Source: Monilinia fructicola
Lineage: Eukaryota; Ascomycota; Leotiomycetes; Helotiales; Sclerotiniaceae
DNA length: 64,000 nt
Reading direction: 5' to 3'
NCBI GenBank assembly: GCA_008692225.1
Contig: VICG01000015.1
Span: 1,381,001 to 1,445,000 of the forward strand
Position numbers and translations under genes: made by a program. Positions 33,274 to 44,699 of this stretch are shown one piece after another (position 1 is the stretch's first letter; each line of letters starts with the position of its first letter). The notes beneath the pieces were generated by a model. The model saw nothing but the letters and a program-made list of their open reading frames with translations. It did no database searches and was not told the DNA's origin.

Positions 33274-33320
33274 TTGGTTGGTTGGTTAGTTGGTTGGTTC
33301 GCTGGTTGGTGTTGGTTGGC
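33274..33320. repeat. (GGTT)n-type microsatellite, imperfect
   Basis: Repeated TTGG words interrupted by TTAG, TTCGC and TGTTGG. Confidence 0.75.
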
Positions 33321-33975
33321 AAGTGGGTTATTGCGCCGCGAGAAATGAATCTACATGGGGGGTGGGATTCTACTCTGTAGTAAAGTAAACGGCTCAAGTA
33401 GTCTTGATTTGTAATTCTCACACCAGTGGAGAGTTTCGGATTGGAGAGATATTCCTTTCACCGATTCTTCTTCCTATTCTCTGCAGCAAGAATTATGATA
33501 TATGGTATTTTGGACCTTTTTGTGGAATATATCAAAATATATATACCTATGGAGAACTAGTGTTTCTATTCCATGAAGTCTTCTGGGTAATTGAGAGTCC
33601 GGGAAGTTTTATTTGTTGGAAAAACAATGGCTGAGGCTCTGATTTTTTGGTGAAGACATAGACAGTGGATCAGAGGTATTGTTTGTTTATGGATTCTATT
33701 GACTCGCGTGGTTATCAACGATATTATTTGGGTATATCAAGAAACCCGAAACCCATTTGCAACCTGAGAAATCCAATACCAGCTGTCCAAAGCAATCAAC
33801 TTTGGTTGATAAAGTGTTTACTATGTCTTGTACTCGCTTATTGAATAATGATGATTACCTAATATTCTACTCCTTCTTTCCCACGGCCCTCCCTCCTGCC
33901 CCTTAAAGAGGGGAGAAAAGAAATTGAAAAGGGCAAAAATTTCAATCAATCTAGGTAAGCGCAGTAAGAGAGATC

Positions 33976-34091
33976 GAAGTCAAACCAGACGAACTGAGTT
34001 TAAGAACAAAGTCTTCGGACGTTAAGCAGCGGTCCCGTTTGAGGGGATGTGAAAACCCAGTGCGCTACCACTGAGCCATCTGGACTTTGTT
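33976..34091 (-). ncRNA. Pol III promoter-like element, possible tRNA relic or tRNA-derived SINE head
   Basis: Read on the minus strand, 34078-34068 is TGGCTCAGTGG, a perfect tRNA A box, preceded by GTCCAGA as a possible 5' acceptor arm. At 33986-33976 GGTTTGACTTC matches the B-box consensus at about 9 of 11 positions. A run of five T lies further downstream near 33945. However, no 3' acceptor (TCTGGAC) and no paired T-stem can be found, so this is not an intact tRNA. A 9-bp perfect inverted repeat, AACAAAGTC (34005-34013) and GACTTTGTT (34083-34091), brackets the A-box half. Confidence 0.3.
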
Positions 34092-35906
34092 GTGCGGTGA
34101 ACTCGCTTGTTTTTGTTTATAACGTACAGATGGAGTTTGATTCTGTTTGTATTCCATCTTTCTCGCTCCTATATAAACCGGCTTCGAATACCAATTCATT
34201 TTTGTTGTGATGAAGAAAGCTTTTTGTCGGCTTTCTCGCGTTTACCGAAGCCGAGAGCCCTGGAGATTATTGGTGTAATCATACATTTCATGTCATTTAT
34301 CCACAGCTTTGAGTTAGATTTCTCTTGCCCCAGCTTCTCTCACCCATTATTCAACAAATATTTCCGTGCATAATATAGAGCTCCACCTTTAAGAGTGGTG
34401 TCACGGCATTGCTGTCAAGATCCAGATAGGAGAATCTTTGAATGATATCTTGATGGCTTGCCCAGACTGAGTGTCTGTATTTAATGAGAAGTAACTCTAT
34501 CTTATTTTCCTGAGAGTATTTTTCATCAATAATGGAATAAAAAGTTTCATGCTCTCAGATGACCTGGTTGCAGCAAATACTTTTGAGGCTTTCTTTGGGA
34601 GAAATCCTTGAATTAGTCATGTCGAGTTGTTGAATAAATATCGTCAAGTTCTTTTCAAATGCTGATAGGTTCGCAACATTACTTTAGGTAAGCCCTGTCT
34701 CATCAGGGCACGAGAGTGTCGCCAGAAAGGAGCCATCAATTGCAAAAACCCCTTCCGAGGAAGAGATTAATGCAAATTTTCTCATGTTGTAGTTCATAAG
34801 AATTGTCCAGGTATTCATCAGATCAACGATAAGAATGGAGGGGATATCTAGTAGAATAGCAGAGGATATATCTCCATATTCTACGAAATGAGTGGTCCAT
34901 CTATCTAGCAGTTATGACTGCTTTTCCTGCTTCATATTATCACGATGGAGACCATGACCAGATATTTGCCCAGTGTATGGATATTTAAGATAATTTTGGC
35001 AGCCACGCTGTTTGATAGGTTATTGACGTGCTCTGCATGGAAGATATGAAAGAAAACGACCAGAATCACCAGAAAGCTGCCAAAGGAATCTTTTGCCCGT
35101 ATTTTGATGAAACGGTAGAGATATAACTAGAAAATTGAGTGCATCGAGAATGGCAGGAATTGTTGTAGAATGACTTTCCCGATAAATACCCAGTCAACAG
35201 TTGGCCGGCTTCCAACCATTTTTGTATAACATGCTTTCACAGAATCGGCCTAATTTACCTTCACACTCTCCTCGATAATAACTCATATGCCCGCATCACT
35301 GCACTACGCCGCAGATCACCTCAGTCATTGCCAGCATAGTGATAGGATGAGTGTAAGATTGTGGACTTAGTTCTCTGAGTATCCAATACTCAACTGAGCT
35401 CTGCTGCGTCTCTTCTATCACTGGAAGATAAACGTCCAGTATCTTGGTTCTATTCAAACAAGAGAAACGAAGAATGGAAAAGAGTTTTGCGCGCACTAGA
35501 ATCTAACCTACCACCTGGTTTGGCATTAGGTGAATATGTGCATCAAATATCCTTTTACCGTTCCATGAACCTCGAGGTGCGGGACTCTCTTTTTTGAAAA
35601 ACTGAAACCTATGATATGCCAGTCAGTCAGATATGATGAAAGCCGGTGATAGGCACATCAAAATACAAACGGAAGATTGGAATGGTTCTGTCACATGATC
35701 GTGGTGCACAGACTATTAGAACTAGTTCTAAACGATGTGCACTACCTACATACAATTCCAAGGTTACACATACCACATATATATATGCCCTTCCGGTTGA
35801 GAATTATCTGAGAGATGGTTCGTTTCATCTACATATTGATATATCATACATTAATGTCACAAAGCTATCCTGGCATTGTGCTAGACTCAGAACATAATAA
35901 AAGGGT

Positions 35907-37664
35907 TTACGAAAGTTGAGCTTCACGAAGTTTCGATGGCTCTAGCGCTGACTCTACGTGATGGTTCATCATCGGTGCGACACTCTTCAAGAAGCATGCA
36001 GCTATACCGTTAGTTGCGACAAGAGAGGCAACAGCTATCTAAACATACTTCCACGCCTTCGCGCTCTCATCAACAAGAATTGGTGCATTGGCATTGGCAT
36101 TGGCAGCAACTTCCGAACCCACAAGCCCCGCATATTTATTGTCATATATGGCAGTAAAAATGGTTATGCCGATAACACCTCCCAATGCGCGGCAGCTGAT
36201 ACTGACTGTCGCCGCCGTTCCGATGAGGAATGCTGGAACAGATAACCCCAAGGCCATTGCTGGGATGGTCGTAGTGACAGCAGTTCCGAGACCGAAGAGA
36301 GTGGAAAAGGCAAGTGCCATGGAGAGTCTACTTGAGTTCACCATGGCCATAAGACCAGTGAACAAAGCGCACCAAAACAAGGATCCGACTAGCATCCAAC
36401 GGAATGACTTCGTTGAAGCCATTACCCATCCAGCGGGAAGACAGCCAAAAGTGGATGTGATCAAATATGGAGAGAGGATGACGGCAATACGTACGGCATT
36501 AGTTGAAAAGAGATCATATATCTCCTGGGCGTATAACACGTTGACACCAAGAAGCAGCATGCCGTCGATTGTGCAAACGAACAACAAAATTGGGAAGTTC
36601 ATGGTTTCGAAGAGTCGATGATCAAAAATTCCTCCAGTGACCACGAATGCCTCGTAAAGTCCAAAGATAAGAAGCCCAATACTACCAGCTGTGAGAGCTC
36701 CAATTACTTGCCCTGAGCCCCAAGCGTAAGTAGTTCCGCCCCAGGTTATTCCGATGACAAGGGAAGCGAATGATCCTGACATAAGGATAATTCCAATATA
36801 ATCGATTTCGCTTGTAATGGAATTTAGCATCTTATGGCGACCAAGCCTAGGACGAGGCGGGAAATAAGTTAGGCCGACAGCAACGGCTGTGATTCCATAT
36901 ATGATTCCATTGAAGTAATACGCCCAGCGCCATCCACCCGCACTGCCGGTATCCATCTTGACAAAAGTAGCAGCAAGAAATGTGCCGAGAACAACGAAAG
37001 CACTAGCCATGGCTTGAGAAAATCCCATGGCCCAAGGACGAAGTCTATTCGGTATTATTTCTTGGATTGCTGAAATTGACAGAATCTGTACTGGTTAGCT
37101 TGGTATGTATTAGAACATGCTAAGTTAACTTACACAACCAGCGTTGGCAGCTCCACTCAAGATATTTCCACCGATGATCTGGTGAATATTTTCCGCTTTT
37201 CCTGCAATTATACTTCCCACCAAACCAAGCGTTGCGCCGCAAACCATAAACCACTTCTTTCCTACCCTGTCACTCAGACTGCCAAAGATCGGACCAAGAG
37301 CAAGAACGACCAAGAAACTTCCATTGGCAATCCAAGACGCGAGAGCTGCATCTGCTGGACTTTTTGCCACAGAAGCCACCTGAAATTTGATGACAGTATT
37401 GGCCTATATGCGTAACTTATTGGTCATTGTCAGATGAACTAAAGTTTGAGTGGACCATACAGTATTGGCTAAAGCGGCACAAGAATTTGCCATAGAGAGA
37501 GAGAGAAGCGCGATAATGGTCTTCCAACCTAATTGGTAAACACTACCAGGTTCATCTTCATTTCCCTGTACCACAACAACTTCATGATTTCTGTCACTAT
37601 GTTGCTGAACAGTATCTCTATGGATATACTCTACGGTGTCGACTTCGGGCTTGATATCTGACAT
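35907..37664 (-). CDS. MFS efflux transporter, TRI12/siderophore type (in-frame TAG near the C-terminus)
   Basis: A multi-pass plasma-membrane exporter. Exons fit at 37461-37664, 37134-37403 and 35907-37085. The start is ATG in MSDIKPEVDTVEYIHRD at 37664. Motifs include LASWIANGSFLVVLALGPIFGSLSDRVGKKW (MFS motif A, helices 2-3), IIPNRLRPWAMGFSQAMAS and GGWRWAYYFNGIIYG. About 12-14 hydrophobic segments are seen. After SAKAWKYV the frame meets TAG (36039-36041), then stays open for 43 codons: IAVASLVATNGIAACFLKSVAPMMNHHVESALE..., the normal end of this family, to TAA at 35907-35909. Trp is expected at the TAG. It lies beside an SDR and a scytalone dehydratase-like gene, so export of their product or a toxin is plausible. 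Confidence 0.85.
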
Positions 37665-38205
37665 TATGGATGAAGAATTGAATGACAAAAACGTACAGTA
37701 TCTGCGTCCTCCCCAGACTTCATATATCTGCTGAAGGTTTGAGCATGGGCATACTATTTGTATGCTCGGTGATTACCCCGTGGGGAAGTGGACGGGATCT
37801 TCTGGGCTTCAGAACTTTCTGATGGTCCTATTATTGGGGTGAAGGGGTATTCTGTACGCGTGTGCTAGGCCCATCACGTCCACTATGATTAATATACTTT
37901 CAACAAAGAACAAAATCTGGATGATGCACAACCCACCAACCTACAGCTTTGGCACTGAACTGCAGTCCAAATGAAACGAAAACTTCATCCACGAGTGCGG
38001 AGACCTAGCTTATTGTGGTGGAGATCATCTTGAAGTGTGGAGAGGTGGGATTCGGCAGTCGATTAGAACTAGAAAAGCTGATTTTGTGTGCAGGATGAAA
38101 TAAGAAGAGACTGTAAAAAAGACACGTATTTCAGACACTAGAAGAGTCATTTGTCAATCGCTATCACAGCAAAAAATCTTATCATCAGATTATATTTTCC
38201 AGCTT
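37665..38205. other. Intergenic, MFS promoter / SDR 3' flank
   Basis: 541 bp between two minus-strand genes. It should hold the MFS promoter. No obvious regulatory palindrome stands out. Confidence 0.4.
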
Positions 38206-39181
38206 TCAACCACAAGAATTTGTGATCTTGAGCTTAGGCGAAGATTCAACAAATTTGGTTACTTCTTCCAGATCTCTCGTACAATCCACCAGACGACCTC
38301 TTAAAGAAGACCCTTTACCAGCAGCTAAATAAACACAAGTCCAGGCTGGTAAATCAATACTAAACTCTGGATGTGATTTGTGTAATTTAGCCATCATTTC
38401 AATAACATACGGGGCCTCCACCCTTGTCTTCTCCGGATAAGCGGTCTGATGCAGCGCTGTTTTAATCTCACCAGGATGAATCGAGAAGACTGAAATACCA
38501 TTTTCCTCAAAACCCGAAGGTAACCTCCTGCAGTGTATTCAATTCTGTTTGCAGAACACCACCGAATCTTGTGATGGCTGTCTTTGCACAGGAGTAGCCC
38601 GATGCCCATGGTAAGTCTGCCCCAGCTGCACGAGAACTGGTGAAGATGATGATACCAGAGTTCCGTTCTTGCATCGATGGAAGAACGATTCTTGTTAATT
38701 CTATTGGTGCTTTAACATTAATTTCCATCTGTTTCCACCATTCGTCTGCGTCTGTTATGTGGAAGGGCATAAATGTATTTGTTCCGGCATTGTTAATGAG
38801 GATATCGATAGGTCCGAGTTTGGTGGTGACCTAGTAGATCATAAATATGAAATCTTGAAACAACATCATACATTCAGACCGTACCTCTTCAACCAAACGC
38901 TCCAGATCAGATCGTTTGCAGACATCCCCAATGAATCCAATTACCTTCACACTCGGGAAGGATTTTGAAAGCTCTTCTGTAGTCTCATCGACTTGATTTT
39001 TGGTTCTCCCTGTTATCGTGACCGAGGCCCCTGATTTTGCTAGTGCATATGCTATATGTTTTCCAATACCTCTACCGCTTCCCGTTACAAGTGCTACCTT
39101 TCCTGCCAAAGACTCTTTGAACTGCTCAGGCTCAATTGAAGGATATATTCCGATTCTCTGTTTGAATTCTGGTGTCGACAT
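38206..39181 (-). CDS. Short-chain dehydrogenase/reductase (one base insertion in this sequence)
   Basis: A classical SDR of 306 residues when corrected, NAD(P)-dependent. Exons 38885-39181 and 38206-38830 are joined over a GTACGG...CTAG intron. The ATG at 39181 (MSTPEFKQRIG) is chosen over in-frame upstream codons because those run through microsatellite-flanking DNA. Motifs: cofactor loop VALVTGSGRGIG (residues 29-40), ILINNAGTN (109-117), FTSSRAAG with catalytic Ser, and YSCAK with Tyr178 and Lys182. The end is FSIHPGEIKTALHQ...SPKLKITNSCG. An extra G (GGG for GG, near 38515) shifts the frame after LNTLQEV. Substrate is unknown. It is divergent from the scytalone dehydratase-like gene, so a joint pathway is plausible. 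Confidence 0.85.
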
Positions 39182-39611
39182 TGCTGAAAGATTCAATGTA
39201 TTGTGTTTGTCATTCAGACTAGTTGAATGAATTTCTGATGCAGTACCACCAGGGAAATAATAGATAGAAGAACCTCCTCGGCCGTCCACTTTCGTGGAGC
39301 ACTAGTTTGTGGTGGTGGGTGGAAAGATGGAGAGGTGGAGAGGTGGAGAGGTGGAGAGGTGGAGAGGTGGGGAGGTGGAGAGGTGGAGTGCGGGGTTTCA
39401 ATAGCTTCCTCCACGTCCACCCCCGCACACTCGACATTTCGGCAACTCGTATCGGTAAACGCCAAGTCGATTCCTGACTTGGATTGAAGTTGAAAGAGAG
39501 GCGTAACTAAACTTCAATTTTGTCTGGCACTTGGCTGCAATTAATGTATTCGTAGGTACTCGACAGAACAGTACCCACAATACCCAAGTTACATTCATTA
39601 TCTCGACTATC
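39182..39611. promoter_or_regulatory. Divergent promoter, SDR / scytalone dehydratase-like
   Basis: 430 bp between divergent starts. It includes the 8-bp purine-rich tandem repeat at 39328-39389. The arrangement would allow joint regulation of the two enzymes. Confidence 0.45.
39328..39389. repeat. Tandem repeat, 8-bp unit GGAGAGGT
   Basis: About seven units, with one GGGGAGGT variant. The strand is entirely purine plus T, so it may form unusual structures. It lies in the SDR promoter. Confidence 0.9.
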
Positions 39612-40192
39612 ATGGCTTTCGAGATCTATATCCCATCAAACCTCACATTTCAAGATTACATTGCTGTTTCGCAATGCAGTAGGACGTTAGCTGATGGTTA
39701 TGATCGAAAGGTATGTTATCCTGGGTATAGTTAAACACCGAAATTGTACTCACAAGGGCTTTCTAGGACAGGGCACGTTTACGAGCATCTCTCGCACCAA
39801 ACATAACGGTAGATTACACATTTGTAGTCCCCGAATGGGGCCAACAAAAGTTCACCGCCGATGCGTTTGTCAAAGAATGGCTCAATCCTATGAAACTAGG
39901 CGTTAAAGCCCTCGCAACTCAACACCTGTTAGGGGCACCATACTTCAAAAGTGTCACGGATGAAGAAATCATCGTTGAGTGGCAGCAACTAGCAAGTCAC
40001 GGGCGCAAAGTCGCTGGAGAAGATTTCAGTAGTCCCCTTGGTAAGATTGGAGAGACTTCGGATGGAAGGTCGTATATGCAGCAGACATTTGTGAAGGTGG
40101 AGGGGCAATGGAGGATTTCCGTTATCAAACCAGAAGTTATTTATCATACGGGGAACTTCAGGGCGGTGGGGAGACCTGATGAGGTGGAATGA
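39612..40192 (+). CDS. Scytalone dehydratase-like enzyme
   Basis: Scytalone dehydratase acts in DHN-melanin synthesis, removing water from scytalone and vermelone. Exons 39612-39710 and 39767-40192 give 174 residues, about the length of the Magnaporthe enzyme. The fold is an NTF2-like alpha+beta cone. Catalytic-type residues occur in order: Tyr30-Asp31 (LADGYDRKD), Tyr50 (ITVDYTFVVPEWG), His86 (ATQHLLGAPYF) and His111 (ASHGRKVAGE). The Ser/Asn pair of the Magnaporthe active site (S129, N131) aligns by eye with RSYM, so the Asn appears replaced. It may therefore be a paralogue with a different substrate. It is divergent from an SDR and close to an MFS pump. Confidence 0.85.
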
Positions 40193-42734
40193 TGTAACTC
40201 ATGATCTTTCTGGTCGATCACTGGGCGCCAAGACATGTAATTCTTTACCGAAAGCTTGGGTTATTCGACTGCAAGTGGAAAGACCTGAACATCTACTGTT
40301 TTACTAAATACAGTTCAGAAAACCGAGGAGATTCATCTACAACAAGTAAGGTGGTGCCAGAAATGGCAATAAGGTCAGATTGACTAAGAAAGTCAATATT
40401 CACCTATTCCATGCATTGTAATTACTCTGTTACTTAGCACTGTTACCGCACCCATCAGACTCGAGTTCTCAAACCAAACACTCCATACAGCTTCTAATAG
40501 TGTCATCTTCATCTAAGAAATCATGACAGCCGTCTAACTTCCCCTCTTAACTCTATATATGCATAAACCGTGGCGCCAACCACCAACCTCCTCCTGTCGT
40601 GGTACTTCCGTCTTTTAGAAGGGTTTGATTCTTGAACCCGATGATACGATCGTTATACCAGATAGCATTGGTACCCGCACTACGGAACTAGCTATTTCAT
40701 CCAAATTTCTACTTTCAGCCCAATCCTTCCTCTTCACTCGAGCACTGGTGAGCGTCTCTCAAAGTGATTAAAGAAGAAGCCAACTCGCCAATCCCCCCAT
40801 CTGAATCTCAATGATGATTGCTTAAATTGTCCCTTTGGTATTGCCATTCACACTACACTAGTAGCCCCATCTAATCCTCAAACCTTGCTCTCTTCCGCGC
40901 ATATCGTATCTGCCCATAATCGAAAATTTTCCTGCTCTCAAATTCCCTCGGAGTGAGCTTCTTTTGAATTTCGTCAAGCAATCTGATTCATGTTCCCGTA
41001 TAAGGTATACCCTACATCTTCGCCCAAAACAGCTCACCAGTGACTCAAGCTCTCCAATCTACGGAGTAGAGTCGAAGTCTCCTGGATAACGCAACTCCTG
41101 ATGTAAAAATAGCGGGGTCTTAAGAAGACACCCAGGAAATCACTCTGAATATTGCATCATCAATAACATCCACCGATCAGCATCTCCCATCACACTGCAT
41201 GGCGATATCTCAATATCCATCCCTAGACTCCGAATCAGAAGCCCCAGCCCAACGGACCTCGGACCTCTAAGATTTGACATCCCCTTGCTAGAATACATCT
41301 CCAGATGTTCCCATTGTCTGATATTCACCGCATCAATATTCGAGGCTAATATTGGATATTTGGGGCCATCTAGCACCGCAACATTCGTTGTGAAGATCCG
41401 AGATAGGATGCGCATTAGCAGGAAGGCGATATCGGTAAATGCCGTTGTTCCTGCTGGGTTGATCTGCGTATATTGTGGAATGAAGTAGAGAATGACGAGA
41501 GAAACTAATGGGGTGAATGTAGTTTTGACATTGATGCGCATGGCTTTTTCATGGGTTTATGGAGGGATTACACGGTAGATGGAATACTTCTCCATCATGG
41601 TGCTTTTTCTTGATTTATAATTCGTTGATCTCTTGTCAGCTGTGCCCGCCGTAATCACCTACTTACGGTTCGACGTTTCGTTACTGCTGTAATTATTTCA
41701 CGCAATACAACTGTGCTTATCCTTCTTGATCAATAAATCACTCAATACAGATACTCTCCTGACATCTACCTTCAGCAAAGAACTAGAACCGTACCTTCGT
41801 GCAAAGGTATCAGGCTGTTCGCAACTACAACTCTATGTAGATGATTACCAACTCAAAGTACCAAAATGTCTACCGTTTTCTTAACAATAATGAAGTACAA
41901 ACGAACCTCCAATTTGAACTTAGCAATCGAGAATTTGGCTCGACTTGGCTGCTCTTGCTTATATTTGGGGGGAATACGAAACTATTCCTTTACGTGCTTT
42001 ACCAGCCCCAGGCGCTCATGCATACGAAGCGCTGTATATATCGTGATACATGTTAACAGATGGCATATCCTAGAGGCAATCGTTTATCTACGCCAATATA
42101 GATTACCTCGCTAAATTTAAAGGAGACAAGTTATGAAAGCGGAGCTTGCTGGCTGATAATTGTATCTCACAATAGAAAAACAAATGCAAAAACGGGCAGT
42201 GTTCCGGTATGATAGAGGACGAATTTTATTTCTATACTGAAAATTCGAGGTAAATCGTCATATCTTGTCAGCACGGCGCAGGGGAAACAAATTCATAGGG
42301 TAGGACAGAAAGTTAGAAGTGCAGAAAAGCGAGTTGTAGAAGCGCCGAAGAGGTGGAAAGACTTTGCATTATCTTGGAAAGCACAAAGAACTAGATGATA
42401 GGTGAATGTGTATACATCACAGACAGTATTTGTACGAATACTTTAAATTCCCCCTGGGCTGAAATGAATTATTCAGGATTGCATTCTAGTCATAAGTTTC
42501 AGTAACAGCCGAATAACCTAGTGTCGCTTAACATGCTAAGTCAATCGAAGAATATAAGTGAAATAAACGACTTAAGTGAAGTAGACGTTCCAAATGAATT
42601 CAACGTTCGGAAAAGATTCAATGCTCGAATGGTAAGAATCCCTCATCGAAAGACTGCGCCCAGGGGAATTGGAAATTCAGAAACCCATAAACCCCGGTAG
42701 GTAACTTTGAATCAGAACAGTCCTGGATGACATC
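40193..42734. other. Gene-poor interval
   Basis: 2.54 kb. Apart from the doubtful 133-codon frame at 41140-41541, I see no supported gene, RNA or repeat. Confidence 0.4.
41140..41541 (-). CDS. Doubtful hypothetical protein
   Basis: 133 codons from an ATG (MRINVKTTFTPLVSLVILYF). The N-terminus is hydrophobic (PLVSLVILYFIP, AFTDIAFLLMRIL), compatible with a membrane segment, and the rest has no recognisable motif. It stands alone in a gene-poor stretch. It could be a real orphan or chance. Confidence 0.25.
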   Translation of the reverse strand: MRINVKTTFTPLVSLVILYFIPQYTQINPAGTTAFTDIAFLLMRILSRIFTTNVAVLDGPKYPILASNIDAVNIRQWEHLEMYSSKGMSNLRGPRSVGLGLLIRSLGMDIEISPCSVMGDADRWMLLMMQYSE

Positions 42735-44364
42735 TCAGATAATGTTTGCATACCCTTCAGTCTGAGGAAGGTTTCTACTCCTCTCCCAAACCTTATGAGG
42801 ATCACTTTCCATCCTGCCAGTTTCAGGGTTCTGAATATCCCAGCTAATATATCTAGCATGAGTACGAAGAAACTTCCGATCATGGTTTTGATACTTTTCG
42901 GCCAAGACTCGATAACGACTCATGAAAACATCAGTATCAATATAAGCTCCCTTGAACCATCTCTCCCCAGCCGATGTATCAAACTCTTTCCTGCCATGAA
43001 GAACTCTTCGGTTGTTGAAAATGACACACTCCCCCTCTTGCAGTCTGTATTCAAACATGTTTTCAGGTGCTTCTACTCGAGATGCAAATTGCCTTAATGC
43101 TTCAGCCAATTGTATGGAATCAGATGATTTGTCAAATGGGGCTTGAAATGGTGGCGAATAATTAACAAACCGAAGAGGAGTATCCATGTGCAATCGCCTT
43201 TTCCCCTTTTCGACCTCTTGTGTTGCTATTACAGGATGTTTGTAATGATAATGTTCACCGGCGTTGCGATAATGGTAGCCCACTTCCTTCTTGCACAACG
43301 TAGCAAAATTATGTTCATCAAGCTGCGTGGCAGCATGAAAAGAATCAGAGAAGATAGATGAGCCACCAGAGCAGGTGTTTCGCAGACAATGAAGAAACTG
43401 AAACCCAGGGGGATTAGTCATGTATAGCAGATCCATATGTAGCCCTAAGTATTTGGATGTGTATGCTACATTCTTAGCTTGAGGAATAGATTTGACATTC
43501 CAAGTGACTCCATAGAGAGTGTCCCGAAGGTTACCGATACGTTTTGCAATATTAATTACGGATGTTTCTGAATCTGGTACATCTCTAAGAATGAGTAGTC
43601 CATAATCTCGAAGCATGATTAAAGCTCGAAATAAACCTTCTTCAGTGTTGACGTAATCATCATAGGTTACATATTGCAACTTCTGAGCAATTGTTTTTGC
43701 ATTCCATATGACTGGAACAAACTTATTGTGTCGGTCAGAGTGATAGGCTTTGGTCGATGAGTGTGTATCGAAGAACTTCTTGGAAAATGACGAAACATGA
43801 CTTGATCCGTAAGCTGGAATATCGTTTTCCCAAGATATCTTCAATTCCCCATTTTCACCTGGTATAATAGAGGTGGCTTTGATCTTAGGGGGAATGTCGG
43901 AGGTTTGAAAGTTCTTCTGCTTTGAGGAAGGATCAACACATCTATGGCAGCTACAAGAATCGCGGAGGAACAGGGGGGGATAAGCGACACCATTGACTTT
44001 TATGATCTGAGGACTGTTCTTTTGAAATATTTCAGACTCAAAATCCTGAACCCTCTGGGGCTCCACATGAATTTGCTTCAGCCATTCTCGTTGGTCATCA
44101 CAGTTCACAATTTCAGCCTTTATTGGAAGGTTTGCGTCCTAATTCCAGGGTTAACGTGAGCCTGTATTAAACAATGCTTTATCATACCTTTGAATCTGTT
44201 TGATTAAGACGTAGCGATGTATTGGAACGACTTGGTTGATTTATATCGCTAGACTGAACTGAAAATAGTCTTCGATGATTTCTTGAGACTCGAGGGGCTG
44301 TCAATAGAGCACATGATGTGGCACCTCGACGACTGCAGTTTATGCCAAAGCGCAAGGCACTCAT
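42735..44364 (-). CDS. Gamma-butyrobetaine / trimethyllysine dioxygenase family, mitochondrial
   Basis: An Fe(II)/2-oxoglutarate dioxygenase of carnitine biosynthesis. Exons 44188-44364 and 42735-44138 give 526 residues. The N-terminus (MSALRFGINCSRRGATSC, then RVSRNHRRLF) is basic and hydroxylated, like a mitochondrial presequence. The N-terminal zinc module is LRDSCSCHRCVDPSSKQ (Cys121, 123, 126). The catalytic TauD-type domain has LGLHMDLLYM (His293, Asp295) and the distal His440 in RRVLHGRKEF; the 2-oxoglutarate Arg lies shortly after. BBOX1 and TMLHE share this layout, so which step it performs cannot be settled here. It is divergent from the thiamine pyrophosphate carrier gene, 335 bp apart. 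No frameshift. Confidence 0.9.
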
Positions 44365-44699
44365 CTTTTCGATTGAAGTCTTTGTGAAGTGAGGATAATG
44401 AGCAAAACTTGACTACCAATCTCAAGATTAGTAAACAGCTCAGAAAGGGATACCAAGTCCGTCAAGATAAAGCTGTCTCGAGAATTTTAAAGTCTCTATC
44501 AACCTGTCCCATAAGCCGAGGTTGGTGGGTGTATGGAGAAGATAGGTTGGATCACGTAAGCACAGCGGGCATCAAGCTAGTCCTGTTTTGGTTAAGCGGA
44601 CTTTCTCTTCTACTTTTCCATCTTCAAGCTACCAATAAATCTAGAAGCATTGGATATCCATATCGCAAGCTATAATACCATCTTGAGAACGTCAGATGT
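44365..44699. promoter_or_regulatory. Divergent promoter between two mitochondrial-protein genes
   Basis: 335 bp between start codons of the dioxygenase (-) and the TPC1-like carrier (+). Both products are predicted to be mitochondrial. No TATA box is evident. Confidence 0.45.

Larger units (their letters stand above)
32458..35906. other. Gene-poor interval
   Basis: 3.45 kb with no supported protein gene. It contains a (GGTT)n tract (33274-33320), a Pol III-like element (33976-34091) and AT-rich DNA. Open frames are under 110 codons and lack family motifs. Confidence 0.45.

Noticed and set aside
33976..34091. Complete tRNA gene
   Set aside because: No matching 3' acceptor arm or T-stem could be found, even allowing an intron.
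36088..36621. 177-codon frame on the + strand
   Set aside because: Antisense shadow of the MFS transporter, whose conserved motifs are on the minus strand.
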